Shown in pieces: positions 1 to 8,219 of a DNA stretch of 23,351 nt. Made by a program: the position numbers and the translations under genes. Below the pieces are notes generated by a model. That model did no database searches. It was given only the letters and a program-made list of their open reading frames with translations, and had not been told where the DNA came from. Origin of the DNA: JBJXHG01 sp046160865 (lineage in GTDB: Bacteria; Planctomycetota; UBA1135; GCA-002686595); assembly GCA_046160865.1 (NCBI GenBank), contig JBJXHG010000072.1, positions 1 to 23,351 of the forward strand. Reading direction: 5' to 3'. Numbering within the stretch: position 1 is the first letter of the stretch; each line of letters opens with the position of its first letter.

Positions 1-99
1 CTCGGGTTCGGAAACCTGACAGGTTGCCTGCACCCTCGCGCCTTGCCAGCGACGACGATCTCGACCTTGGTGAAAGCGAACTTCTGACTCAGGACACTA

Positions 100-274
100 G
101 CTTGCATTTCTCACCACGTCCGTCGCGAGGTCGTGCCAATTCGTTCGGAGCAAGGCGTTGCATCGGAATCGACCGGAGGCGACCTGGAAGGTCGGCCTGG
201 ATCGATTCCGATCCAACAACCCCGCTCCGTGCGCGTTGGCACGGGCGCAGCAGGATGTGGTGAGAGATGCGGGC
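100..274. repeat. Long palindromic element, copy A of the A/B/C family
   Basis: An imperfect but equal-armed palindrome of 175 bp centred on a GGA triloop at 186-188. The outer stem pairs GCATTTCTCACCACGTC at the left with the matching complement at the right. The apical stem is CGACCT-GGA-AGGTCG. A hand alignment with copy C (5337-5511) gives 146 identities over a 167-bp core with no gap between the copies. All three copies lie in the same orientation, with the right end reading TGCGGGC. The last bases overlap the start of the following lipoprotein gene. No gene is seen in positions 1-99 to its left. No transposase and no convincing target duplication flanks it. It could be a MITE-like or REPIN-like non-autonomous element, or DNA encoding a structured RNA. 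Confidence 0.85.
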
Positions 275-989
275 TCGTCTCGTCCTCGCCGGTATGGCGA
301 CCCTCACCGCGTGCGCGACCACGCCGCAGCAGGGCGGTGGATCGCGAGGCACGTCGCGCTACGACTCACTGGAGTTCCATCCGCCGCTCGGCGCGGGACC
401 GCGCTGGACGCCCGCCGAAGTCGCGATGCAAGGACTCTTCGGCGTCGCGTATCTCGATCGCGTGACGCTGCACCAACCCGGCGCGGACGTCGAGATCGAC
501 TCCGACGACCTCGACAACTATCCGCTCCTCGGCGGCGGCGGTCAGTGGAAGCTCGCCGGCGAGCACGTCGATTTCGGACTCGAAGCGCTCTTCTCCGTGG
601 CCTGGAGAGCGGGCGCCACGGCGTTCCGCGCCGGCGGCGGCGGCGCGGTGATCGCGATCGACGTCGACACGACGCTCGTCGACGTCTTCGGCGGGCCGTT
701 CGTGAACGTGTTCCTCGGCGACGGTCTGCGCGTGTACGCGTCGGCCGGACCCGTGCTGCAGTTCATCGACTACGAGCAGGAGGATCCGACGACGGAGCTC
801 GAGCAGAGCGCGAACGGCTTCGGCGCGGGCGGCTACGTGCGCGCCGGCTTCGAGTTCCGGCTGCCGAACGGATACTTCCTCGGTCTCGGAGCGCGTCGCA
901 CGGCGACGGACGCCGACCTCGACTCCGACCTCGGCGAGTTCGACGTCGACGCGACGCAGTTCTACGTGACCGTGACGACCTGGATGTGA
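267..989 (+). CDS. Small lipoprotein, possible outer-membrane beta-barrel
   Basis: This 240-residue protein has a short lipoprotein signal: a basic start (MRAR), a hydrophobic stretch, then the lipobox LTAC with the acylated Cys at residue 16. The mature part is rich in Gly, Asp and aromatic residues in alternating short strands and ends in a beta-like FYVTVTTWM. This suggests an outer-membrane-associated barrel or sandwich, but I recognise no family and no catalytic motif. The ATG at 267 lies inside the right end of palindrome A. It is preferred because the next in-frame ATG (294) would leave only six residues before the lipobox Cys. A weak AGGA lies at 252-255. It converges on the S9 peptidase gene, with only 7 bases between the two stop codons. 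The function is unknown. Confidence 0.75.
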   Translation: MRARLVLAGMATLTACATTPQQGGGSRGTSRYDSLEFHPPLGAGPRWTPAEVAMQGLFGVAYLDRVTLHQPGADVEIDSDDLDNYPLLGGGGQWKLAGEHVDFGLEALFSVAWRAGATAFRAGGGGAVIAIDVDTTLVDVFGGPFVNVFLGDGLRVYASAGPVLQFIDYEQEDPTTELEQSANGFGAGGYVRAGFEFRLPNGYFLGLGARRTATDADLDSDLGEFDVDATQFYVTVTTWM

Positions 990-996
990 AGCGCGC

Positions 997-3051
997 TCAC
1001 TTCGCCGTGGCCGGCTCCCCGCCGTGCAGCTCGAACCACTTCAAGATGTGCAGCACCTTCGAGATCAATTGGCTCGGCCGATCGGCGAGGCCGTGCGACG
1101 AGTCGGGAATGCGCACGAGCGCGGTCTCGACGCCGCAGAGTTTCAAGGCTTGGTAGTACTGCTCCGCTTGCGAGATCGGCGTGCGGAAATCTTGCTCGCC
1201 GGTGAGCAGCATCGTCGGTGTCTTCACGTGACCGACGAGCGACAGCGGTGAGCGCTTGAAGTAGTGCTCGGGCGCTTCCCACGGTAGCGCCGGGAACCAG
1301 TACTTCACGAAGAACGTGTACGCGTCGGTGGTCAGCGCGAGACTCGTCCAGTCGATGACGGGCTTGGCCGAGACGGCCGCGGCGAAGCGCTGGTTCTTGC
1401 CGACGATCCACGCAGTCAACACGCCGCCGCCGCTGCCGCCGGTCACGAACATGCGCTTCTCGTCGACGAAGCCCTGCGCGACGAGCGCGTCGACGCACGA
1501 CATCAAGTCGTCGTAATCGAAGCCGGGATACGCGTGATGGATCGCGTTGCCGAACTCCTCGCCGTAGCCCGTGCTGCCGCGCGGATTGCAGTACAGCACG
1601 ACGTAGCCGCGCGCCGCGTAGGTCTGGAACTCGTAGCTGAAGCGCGTGCCGTAGTCGGCGAACGGTCCGCCGTGGATCTCGAGGATCAGCGGGTAGCGCT
1701 TCGACGCATCGAATGCGGGCGGCTTCATGTACCACGCCTGGATGGAGCGTCCGTCGTGCGACGACTTCGCGACGAGCTCGATCGCCGGCACGAGATCGCG
1801 CTGCGCGGCGATGTCGTCGTTGAGGCCCGTGAGCACCACCGGCTTCGCACTTGGCGCGACGACGGCGACGTCGGCCGGACGCATCGTCGAAGTCGTGGTG
1901 AACGCGATGCGTCCGTCGCGCGCGACACTGAACGATCCGCCGGCGTACGGCCGGCCGATGTCCGTGCCTCCGACGTCGCCGCACACGGTCGTCACGGCTC
2001 CGGCGAGCGATGCGCGCGCGAGCTTCGTGTCGCCACGCGTCGAATACTGGAACACGATCGAAGCGCCGCCGTCGGTCCACTGCGGCGCTTCGACCTCGCG
2101 ATCGAGCGCGGCCGCGAGCTCGCGCGGTGCGCCTCCTTCGATCGACACCACGTACAGCCGCCGGACTTGGTAGCCCTGGTACCGATCGTCGAAGCCGACG
2201 TACGCGACGAGCTTGCCGTCGGGCGAGATCGCCGGCGAATCGTCGGGCCCGCGCCGATCGGTGATCGCGCGCAGCGAACCGGAAGCGACGTCGACGGCCC
2301 AGATCTCGGTGTCGAGCGGCTCGAGCTCGCGATCCGCGCGCCGATTCGACGTCACGACGATCGTGCGTCCGTCGGGCGTCCACGCGAGCGGACCTTGCAC
2401 CTCGTACGGACCGCTCGTCAGCGCGCGCGGCGTGCCGCCGTCGGACGGCACGACGAAGAGCTGCTCGTATCCCTCGCGCAAGTAGCCTGCGCCGTCGGAG
2501 CGATAGCGCGTGTGCGTGATCACCTTGGCCGCCGGCGCCCAGCTCGCGCCTTCGGGCGCCTTTGGCAGCGCGACGAACGGCGCCGTCGCGGCTTCGACGA
2601 ACGCGGTGAACGCGATCCATCGTCCGTCAGGCGACCACGCGACGTGCGCCGGCGCCTCCGCGAGGTTCGTGATGCGCGCGGACTCGCCGCTGTCCATCCA
2701 ACGCACGTGGATCTGCGCCGAGCCGCTCTCGCCCGACACGAAAGCGAGCCGCTTGCCGTCCGGCGACCAGCGCGGCGACCGGTCGCTGCGCGCACCGCTC
2801 GTCAGCGCGCGGTGATCGCCACCAGCGCTCGCGACGATCCACAGCGTGCCGCGCCAACGGTCCTGCTTGTCGTCGGCCGATCGGCGCACGTACGCGATCT
2901 GCTGCCCGTCCGGAGAAATCTGCGGATCGCTGGCGAGCTCGAGCTGGAAGAGATCGACGGCTGCGACCGGCGTGCGTTGGGCGTGCGCGCGCACCGCGGT
3001 GAGCGACGCGAGCATGAGCAGGATCGTGAACGGGTACGACGGACGCGACAT
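997..3051 (-). CDS. Secreted S9 family (prolyl oligopeptidase-like) serine peptidase
   Basis: This 684-residue protein belongs to the acylaminoacyl-peptidase/dipeptidyl-peptidase S9 group. A signal peptide (hydrophobic FTILLMLASL, then a probable cut after AHAQ near residue 25) sends it to the periplasm. Residues about 30-420 form a beta-propeller made of TolB/WD40-like repeats, with recurring SPDG motifs such as ISPDGQQIAYV and WSPDGRWIAF. The C-terminal alpha/beta-hydrolase domain carries the triad: Ser540 in GGSGGG, Asp621 in GEQDFRTP and His653 in DSSHGL. The reading frame stays open upstream to 4530, but that part is antisense to the OPT gene. The ATG at 3051, directly before the signal peptide, is the natural start. 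It lies downstream of the OPT transporter on the same strand, separated by palindrome B, which suggests joint peptide degradation and uptake. Confidence 0.93.
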   Translation of the reverse strand: MSRPSYPFTILLMLASLTAVRAHAQRTPVAAVDLFQLELASDPQISPDGQQIAYVRRSADDKQDRWRGTLWIVASAGGDHRALTSGARSDRSPRWSPDGKRLAFVSGESGSAQIHVRWMDSGESARITNLAEAPAHVAWSPDGRWIAFTAFVEAATAPFVALPKAPEGASWAPAAKVITHTRYRSDGAGYLREGYEQLFVVPSDGGTPRALTSGPYEVQGPLAWTPDGRTIVVTSNRRADRELEPLDTEIWAVDVASGSLRAITDRRGPDDSPAISPDGKLVAYVGFDDRYQGYQVRRLYVVSIEGGAPRELAAALDREVEAPQWTDGGASIVFQYSTRGDTKLARASLAGAVTTVCGDVGGTDIGRPYAGGSFSVARDGRIAFTTTSTMRPADVAVVAPSAKPVVLTGLNDDIAAQRDLVPAIELVAKSSHDGRSIQAWYMKPPAFDASKRYPLILEIHGGPFADYGTRFSYEFQTYAARGYVVLYCNPRGSTGYGEEFGNAIHHAYPGFDYDDLMSCVDALVAQGFVDEKRMFVTGGSGGGVLTAWIVGKNQRFAAAVSAKPVIDWTSLALTTDAYTFFVKYWFPALPWEAPEHYFKRSPLSLVGHVKTPTMLLTGEQDFRTPISQAEQYYQALKLCGVETALVRIPDSSHGLADRPSQLISKVLHILKWFELHGGEPATAK

Positions 3052-3153
3052 GCGATGACCTCGGGCGTTGTTCGAGCGAACGTGGAGGCGCACAGCGTAC
3101 GGCGAGCGACGGTCGAGCGAACGAGCCGTGCGCGCACCAACGTGAAGAACCGA

Positions 3154-3300
3154 GTCCGCAATTCTCACCACGTCCGTCGCGAGGTTGCGCCAGCGCGCTT
3201 GTGCTGCCGCGACCTCGTCGTGTTCGATGCGGCGGGGCGCGAGCTCTTCGCGCCGAGCGGATTGGCGCGAACGCAGCAGGAGGTGGTGAGAAGTGCGGGC
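3154..3300. repeat. Long palindromic element, copy B of the A/B/C family (short form)
   Basis: This 147-bp palindrome shares the family ends: left TTCTCACCACGTCCGTCGCG followed by AGGTTGCGCCAGCGCG, and right GTGGTGAGAAGTGCGGGC. The middle differs from A and C and is about 28 bp shorter. The centre folds as CCTCGTCGTGT-TCG-ATGCGGCGGGG, with every mismatch a T/C or G/A transition. It fills most of the 248-bp gap between the OPT gene and the S9 peptidase gene. Its right end reaches the last base of the OPT stop codon (TAG read from 3302 to 3300). A hairpin directly after a stop codon could act in 3'-end formation, but there is no T-tract. Confidence 0.8.
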
Positions 3301-5231
3301 TACTTCGACGCCTGGGCCGCGCGGCGTTTCGTGGACGCGATCAAGAACGCCGCGACGAGGACGAACAGCACGGCCGTACCGACGCTGCCGGCGACTCCCG
3401 CGATGCGCGGATCGATGCTCTTCGGGGCCACGCCCGTCGCGACGAGCGCTGCGATCGCGATGCCGGCCAGGCCTTCGCCCGCGACGATGCCCGATGCGGC
3501 GAGCACTCCCGGATCGCCGTGCGTGGCCTGCCCGGCGCCGCGGCGCTTCTCGTACACGGCGCGCACGCAGCCCCCGAGATAGATCGCGGCCATCGACGAC
3601 AACGGCAGATAGACACCGATCGCGAACGCGAGCGCCGACACACCGCACAGCGACGCTCCGATCGCGAGGCCGCCGCCGGTGAGCACGAGGTTCCACGGCA
3701 GATCGCCGGCGAGCACGCCCTCGATGATCGTCTTCATCAAGGTGGCTTGCGGCGCGGGGATGTCGGCGCTGCCGAACGTGTACGTCTTGCCGAGCAGGAT
3801 CACCGTCGCGGCCACGGCCCAGCACGCGAACGCGGCGCCGATGAGCTGACCCGCTTGCTGTCGCGCGGGCGTCGCGCCGACGAGGAAGCCCGTCTTCAGG
3901 TCCTGTGAGATGTCGCCGGCTTTCGACGCCGCGACCGCGACGATCGTGCCGACCGTGAGCACGGCCGCGCGCGCGCCGACGTCGGTCCAGTCCATCGCCG
4001 CGAACACCGACGCGACGCCGAGCAACGTGACGAGCGTGATCCCCGACGTCGGTTGCGAGCTGACGCCGACGATGCCGACGATGCGCGCGGCGACCGTGAC
4101 GAAGAGCAGCCCGAAGATGCCGACGCCGAGCGCGCAGATCGCGCGTTGCAGCGGCGTGAGATCCCCGGCGATAACGCCGGGCACGAACGCGGCCGCGAGC
4201 ACGACGAACGCGATGCCGCCGATGACGAACGAGCCCGGGAGATCGCGATCGGTGCGCCCGCCGGGCTCGTACTCGGGCGGCAGGCCTTCGATCGCGCGTG
4301 AGCTCGCGCTCGCATCGGCCGTCTTCGATCCGCGCACTCCGCGCACGACCGCCTTCACTGCGCCGACCATGCCGGGCAGGTTCTTCGCGACTGCGATGAT
4401 GCCCGCGACGGCGACCGCGCCGGCGCCGATGTAGCGCACGTACTTCGACCAGATCTCGCTGGCCGTCATGTCGCGCACGAAGAGCTTCGTCTCGGGAAAG
4501 AGCGGCGCGCTCATGCTCTCGCCCATCCACGCGATGAGCGGAGTCAGCACCAAGGCCGAGAGGATCGAGCCCGCGACCAGAACGCCCGACTGCCTGTAAC
4601 CGAGGATGAAGCCGACCGCGATGAGCGCGGGCGCGAGCTCCACCGCGAGCTCGGCCTTGGGCAGGAACGCGAGCTCGGACGAGAGCTTGTGCGGCACGAG
4701 GAACACGAGGCTCAACAGCACTTTGATCGCGACGCCGACCGCGATGCCGCGGAAGATCCAGCGGCTCTCGGTCGATTCACCGGTCGTCGCGCGCAGCACC
4801 TCGGCGCACGCGGTGCCCTCCGGGTAAGGCAGAGCATTGTGCTCCTGCACGATGAGCAGTCGCCGCAGCGGAATCATCGCGGCGAGGCCTAGCACGCCCC
4901 CGAGGAAGCACAGAGCGACGACTTGCAGGTATGGCGGCGCGAGCCCCCACAGGAAGAGGGCCGGGATCGTGAAGATCGTGCCGCTCGCGAGCGACGTCGA
5001 CGCCGATCCGATCGTCTGCGAGAGGTTCGCTTCGAGGATCGTCCCGCGCACTCGGAACAGTCGGAAGAGCGCGACCGTCATCACCGCGGCTGGGATCGAC
5101 GCGGAGACGGTGAGCCCGACGCGCAAGCCGAGATAGGCGTTCGCGGCACCGAACACGAGACCGAGCACGACGCCGGCGGCGACGGCTTTCAGTGTGAACT
5201 CGGGCAGCGATTCGCGACGAAGCTCGGCCAA
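3300..5231 (-). CDS. OPT family oligopeptide transporter
   Basis: This 643-residue polytopic membrane protein matches the bacterial OPT (oligopeptide transporter) superfamily. It opens with the family-type N-terminus, a FTLKAV region leading into GAANAYLGLRVG and SIPAAVM, followed by an EANLSQTIGSA segment. It later has NALPYPEGTAC and the repeated long Ala/Leu/Val/Gly helices expected of a 14-16 TM transporter. Substrates in this family are peptides or metal-siderophore complexes; which applies here cannot be read from the sequence. The start is a TTG at 5231, giving MAELRRESLPEF, the usual short cytosolic lead before the first helix. There is no clear Shine-Dalgarno. The stop codon touches palindrome B. 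The neighbouring secreted S9 peptidase on the same strand favours a peptide substrate. Confidence 0.92.
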   Translation of the reverse strand: MAELRRESLPEFTLKAVAAGVVLGLVFGAANAYLGLRVGLTVSASIPAAVMTVALFRLFRVRGTILEANLSQTIGSASTSLASGTIFTIPALFLWGLAPPYLQVVALCFLGGVLGLAAMIPLRRLLIVQEHNALPYPEGTACAEVLRATTGESTESRWIFRGIAVGVAIKVLLSLVFLVPHKLSSELAFLPKAELAVELAPALIAVGFILGYRQSGVLVAGSILSALVLTPLIAWMGESMSAPLFPETKLFVRDMTASEIWSKYVRYIGAGAVAVAGIIAVAKNLPGMVGAVKAVVRGVRGSKTADASASSRAIEGLPPEYEPGGRTDRDLPGSFVIGGIAFVVLAAAFVPGVIAGDLTPLQRAICALGVGIFGLLFVTVAARIVGIVGVSSQPTSGITLVTLLGVASVFAAMDWTDVGARAAVLTVGTIVAVAASKAGDISQDLKTGFLVGATPARQQAGQLIGAAFACWAVAATVILLGKTYTFGSADIPAPQATLMKTIIEGVLAGDLPWNLVLTGGGLAIGASLCGVSALAFAIGVYLPLSSMAAIYLGGCVRAVYEKRRGAGQATHGDPGVLAASGIVAGEGLAGIAIAALVATGVAPKSIDPRIAGVAGSVGTAVLFVLVAAFLIASTKRRAAQASK

Positions 5232-5336
5232 GGATCGTGGTCGGTGTGTTGTCGATCGCGCGTGGGTCGTCGACCGTGCCGCACGCGGGCTCGGTCGTTC
5301 TCGCGCGCGATCGAGAGCGCGAGGCGCGACATGCTA

Positions 5337-5511
5337 GCCAGCATTTCTCACCACGTCTGTCGCGAGGTTGCGCCAGCGCGTTCGGAGCAAGGCGTTGCAT
5401 CGGAATCGACCGGAGGTGACCTGGAAGGTCAGCGAGGTTCGATTCCGATCCAACAACGCCGCTCCGAGCGAGTTGGCGCAACCGCAGCGGGACGTGGTGA
5501 GAAATGCGGGC
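5337..5511. repeat. Long palindromic element, copy C of the A/B/C family
   Basis: This 175-bp equal-armed palindrome is centred on the GGA triloop at 5423-5425. The outer 17 bp (GCATTTCTCACCACGTC) pair perfectly and the apical stem is TGACCT-GGA-AGGTCA. Length and orientation match copy A. It sits between the divergent OPT gene (start 5231) and the Rieske oxygenase gene. The rest of that roughly 305-bp gap (5232-5336) holds no gene and no promoter I can defend. Its right end carries ATGCGGGC, with the ATG at 5504 in frame with the oxygenase gene. At three base pairs copies A and C differ in both partners while keeping pairing. Confidence 0.87.
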
Positions 5512-5536
5512 AAGGGTTGCGCGGCGAGCTCCACCG

Positions 5537-6733
5537 ATGAACACCGACACGGAAGCGCGGATCCAGGCCGAGTTCGAGCACGCGCGCGCAGGCGGTGATC
5601 CACCGCCGTTCGACGGCGACGTGAGCGAGGCGCGCGCACGCGACTACTTCGACGAGCGCACGTTCGCGGACGAGCTGCGCGACGTGTTCCGTCGCGCGTG
5701 GGTTCCGATCGCGCGGGCGAGCGAAGTCGCCGCGCGCGGCGCATTCGCGACCGCGGAGATCGCGGGCAGCCCGCTCGTGGTGATCGGCGGCGACGACGGA
5801 CGAGCGCGCGTGCTCCACAACGCGTGCAAGCATCGCGGCACGCAGATCGTGCGCGCGGAGCGCGGCACGGTCGCGGAGCTGCGCTGTCCGTACCACGGCT
5901 TCACGTACGCGCTCGACGGGCGTTGGACCTCCGCTCCGCATGTCGAGGTTGCCGACGTGCGCGGTGGCATCGGCGACTTGAAGCTCGACGCCGTCGACTC
6001 CGTGTCGTGGAACGGCTGGATTTGCGCGCGGCTCGCGCACGACGACCTGGCGCCGGGCGCGCAGTTCTTCGACGCGAGCCTCACGGACGAGCTCGTGCAC
6101 TGGGAGCTCGCGCGCGCGGAGGTGAAGGATCGCCGCAGCATCGACGTCGACTTCAACTGGAAGATCGGAGTCGAAGCGTTCCTCGAACCGTTGCACGTGC
6201 CCGCGATCCATGCACGCACCGTGCACCCGGTCGTCGAGATCCGTGCGTCCGCGATGCGGAGCTTCGGCCCGCACTCGCGCATGGCGCTCGCGTTCCGCTC
6301 GCCGCGCACGTTCGAGCCGGACGGACCGATGGGGCGCGCGGCAGCGGAGCAGGGCGTCGTCGCGCCCGTGCGGCTCAATGGCGTGCAGCGGACGTCGAAC
6401 TTCTCCTATCTGCTGTTCCCGTGCACCGTGCTGAACTTCTTGCCGACGCACTTCACGCTGTACCGCATGCTGCCGCTCACGCCGAAGCGCACACGCGTCA
6501 CGTACGAGCTGTACGGCATGCCGGCGGAGAGCGACGCGCAGCGCGCGTACTACGAATCGCTGCGCGCGGGCTACGACGCGATCCTCGCCGAGGATCTCGA
6601 GAACCTGCCGTGGATACAGCGCGGACTGGAAGGCGGCAGCCTGGAGAGACTCGCGCTCACCTCTCACGAACGTCGCATCCGTCACTTCCACGCGTCGCTG
6701 GCGCGCTGGCGCGCCGGCGCGACGACGAGCTGA
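5537..6733 (+). CDS. Rieske non-heme iron oxygenase, large (alpha) subunit type
   Basis: From the ATG at 5537 the protein has 398 residues, the normal length for an aromatic-ring-hydroxylating oxygenase alpha subunit. The Rieske [2Fe-2S] site is complete: Cys97-Lys-His99, then 17 residues, then Cys117-Pro-Tyr-His120. The catalytic domain holds NWK at 207-209, a Glu at 217, and the mononuclear-iron pair His220 and His225 (LHVPAIH). A C-terminal AEDLENLPWIQRG segment is the likely source of the third, acidic ligand. No ferredoxin, reductase or beta subunit is visible nearby, so electron supply and substrate are unknown. Families with this look include choline/carnitine-type monooxygenases and ring dioxygenases. 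An alternative in-frame ATG at 5504, inside palindrome C, would add an Arg-rich 11-residue lead. The MBOAT gene follows after 49 bases. Confidence 0.9.
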   Translation: MNTDTEARIQAEFEHARAGGDPPPFDGDVSEARARDYFDERTFADELRDVFRRAWVPIARASEVAARGAFATAEIAGSPLVVIGGDDGRARVLHNACKHRGTQIVRAERGTVAELRCPYHGFTYALDGRWTSAPHVEVADVRGGIGDLKLDAVDSVSWNGWICARLAHDDLAPGAQFFDASLTDELVHWELARAEVKDRRSIDVDFNWKIGVEAFLEPLHVPAIHARTVHPVVEIRASAMRSFGPHSRMALAFRSPRTFEPDGPMGRAAAEQGVVAPVRLNGVQRTSNFSYLLFPCTVLNFLPTHFTLYRMLPLTPKRTRVTYELYGMPAESDAQRAYYESLRAGYDAILAEDLENLPWIQRGLEGGSLERLALTSHERRIRHFHASLARWRAGATTS

Positions 6734-6782
6734 GCAGCGTGCCGTTCGTGAATCGACGCTCGGACGCGCGCGCACCAGCCTG

Positions 6783-8150
6783 ATGTCTTTCGCGAGCTTC
6801 GAGTACCTGCCGTTCTTGCTCGCGGTCCTCGCCGTTCATCCGTTCCTGGCCGGGCGAGCGCGAGTCGCATGGCTCGTGTGCGCAAGCGCGGTGTTCTGCG
6901 CATGGCACGTGCCGGCGCACGCGCTCGTGCTCGCCGCCGCGTGTGCGATGGGCTACGCCGGCGGCATCGCGATCGAACGTGCGAGCACGAACGCAGCGCG
7001 CAAGTGCTGGCTCACGGCCGTCGTGGGCGGCGAGCTCGCGCTGCTCTCTCTCGCGAAGGTCGACGCGTGGCACGGTCTGGCTCCGCTCGGCGTGTCGTTC
7101 TACACACTGATGCACATCGGCTACGCGGTCGACGTGTTTCGCCGCGAGACGTCGGCGTGCCGAGCTCCGTTGCGCTTCGCGCTCTTCGGGTCGTTCTTCC
7201 CGCTCTTGTCCGCCGGTCCGATCGAGCGCGCGCCACATCTCCTCCCGCAGATCGAGACGCTGGGCACGCTCACCGCCGCGAATGCGTGGGTCGGCGCTCG
7301 GCGCATCGCGTGGGGGCTCGCGAAGAAGCTCGTGCTCGCCGACCGCTTGCACCCGCTCGCGCTGGACGTGTTCGCGAGGCCGCACGAGTACTCGGCGCCC
7401 GTCGTGCTGCTCGCGTCGCTGTGCATGCTCGCCGTGCTGTACGCGGACTTCAGCGCGTACACCGACATCGCGCGCGGCAGCGCCCGGCTGTTCGGAATCG
7501 AGCTCGCGGTCAACTTTCGTCGTCCATTGATGGCGCGTTCCGTGCCGGAGTTCATGCGCCGTTGGCACATCTCGCTCGTGAGCTGGATCACCGACTACGT
7601 GTACTCGCCGCTGTTCGGAACACGGCCGAGCCACGCGCGCGTCTGGCGCGCGAACTGCCTCTCGATGGGCGTGTTCGGCATTTGGCACGGAGGCGCGTGG
7701 AAGTTCGTCTTCGTCGGCTTGACGTACGGAATCATCCTCTCGATCCATCACTCCGTGCAGCTCGCGCGAGCCCGAAGAGGAGAGCGTGCAGCGCGCGGCC
7801 GGACGTCGCTCGCAGTCGCGATCGTCGGATGGGTGACGACCACACTGCTCGCGATGAGCTTCATCGTGTTCTTCTTCGCGACGGATCTCGCGCACGCCGG
7901 CGCGGTGTTCGGGTCCATCGCAGGGTTGAGCGACGCGCCGACCCGGGCTGCATCGGCACCGGTCGTGCAGTTGGCCGCGATCTTGGGCGGCGCGTTTCTG
8001 CTGCATGCGAGCGGCGAGCTCGTCGACTGGGAGCGCGTGTGGACGCGTGTCGGCGCGCTCGGTCGGCTCGCGTACTTGATGGCACTCGTGGCTGCGGTGC
8101 TCGTGCTCGGAGCGCGCACGTCGAAGCCGTTCTGGTACTTCCAGTTCTGA
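6783..8150 (+). CDS. MBOAT family membrane-bound O-acyltransferase (AlgI/DltB-like)
   Basis: This 455-residue polytopic membrane protein has the hallmarks of the bacterial MBOAT family, whose members acylate polysaccharides or teichoic acids at the cell surface. It begins with the characteristic SFASFEYLPFLLAV. It contains GVSFYTLMHIGYAVD (103-117), the SAGPIERAP signature (143-151), YADFSAYTDIARG (220-232), NFRRP and RRWHISLVSWITDYVYSPL (259 onward). The catalytic histidine is most likely His302 in GIWHGGAW. In alginate-type systems MBOATs work with an SGNH/AlgJ-like or DltD-like partner; none is present here. It follows the Rieske oxygenase by 49 bp on the same strand, so the two are probably cotranscribed, and its acceptor may be a small molecule or lipid rather than a polysaccharide. 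Its stop faces the desaturase gene. Confidence 0.92.
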   Translation: MSFASFEYLPFLLAVLAVHPFLAGRARVAWLVCASAVFCAWHVPAHALVLAAACAMGYAGGIAIERASTNAARKCWLTAVVGGELALLSLAKVDAWHGLAPLGVSFYTLMHIGYAVDVFRRETSACRAPLRFALFGSFFPLLSAGPIERAPHLLPQIETLGTLTAANAWVGARRIAWGLAKKLVLADRLHPLALDVFARPHEYSAPVVLLASLCMLAVLYADFSAYTDIARGSARLFGIELAVNFRRPLMARSVPEFMRRWHISLVSWITDYVYSPLFGTRPSHARVWRANCLSMGVFGIWHGGAWKFVFVGLTYGIILSIHHSVQLARARRGERAARGRTSLAVAIVGWVTTTLLAMSFIVFFFATDLAHAGAVFGSIAGLSDAPTRAASAPVVQLAAILGGAFLLHASGELVDWERVWTRVGALGRLAYLMALVAAVLVLGARTSKPFWYFQF

Positions 8151-8180
8151 TGGCGGCGTTACCAGGACCGCGCGTCATGG

Positions 8181-8219
8181 GCCGCCGTCCGTCGCGAATG
8201 TCGGCCCGCGGACGACGGC
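8181..8219. terminator. Possible bidirectional hairpin between converging genes
   Basis: A GC-rich hairpin lies in the 69-bp gap between the converging MBOAT and desaturase genes. The left arm GCCGCCGTCCGT (8181-8192) pairs with GCGGACGACGGC (8208-8219), with two mismatches and a 15-nt loop. It begins directly after the desaturase stop codon in that gene's direction. There is no T-tract on either side, so intrinsic termination is not demonstrated. Confidence 0.35.

Noticed and set aside
89..465. Short open frames through palindrome A
   Set aside because: They arise from repeat symmetry and GC content; the same peptides recur in copy C because the DNA repeats, not because they are coding.
1534..3582. 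Long plus-strand open frame (682 codons) opposite the S9 peptidase gene
   Set aside because: Antisense shadow typical of high GC; Arg-rich, no domain, while the minus strand encodes an intact catalytic triad.
3052..4530. Upstream extension of the S9 peptidase reading frame by almost 500 codons
   Set aside because: It is in another frame of the same strand as the OPT gene, has Arg/His/Gly-rich composition without family similarity, and a clear signal peptide follows the ATG at 3051.
100..5511. A/B/C palindromes as integron attC sites
   Set aside because: I see no paired RYYYAAC/GTTRRRY ends, there is no integrase, and neighbouring genes have mixed orientations.
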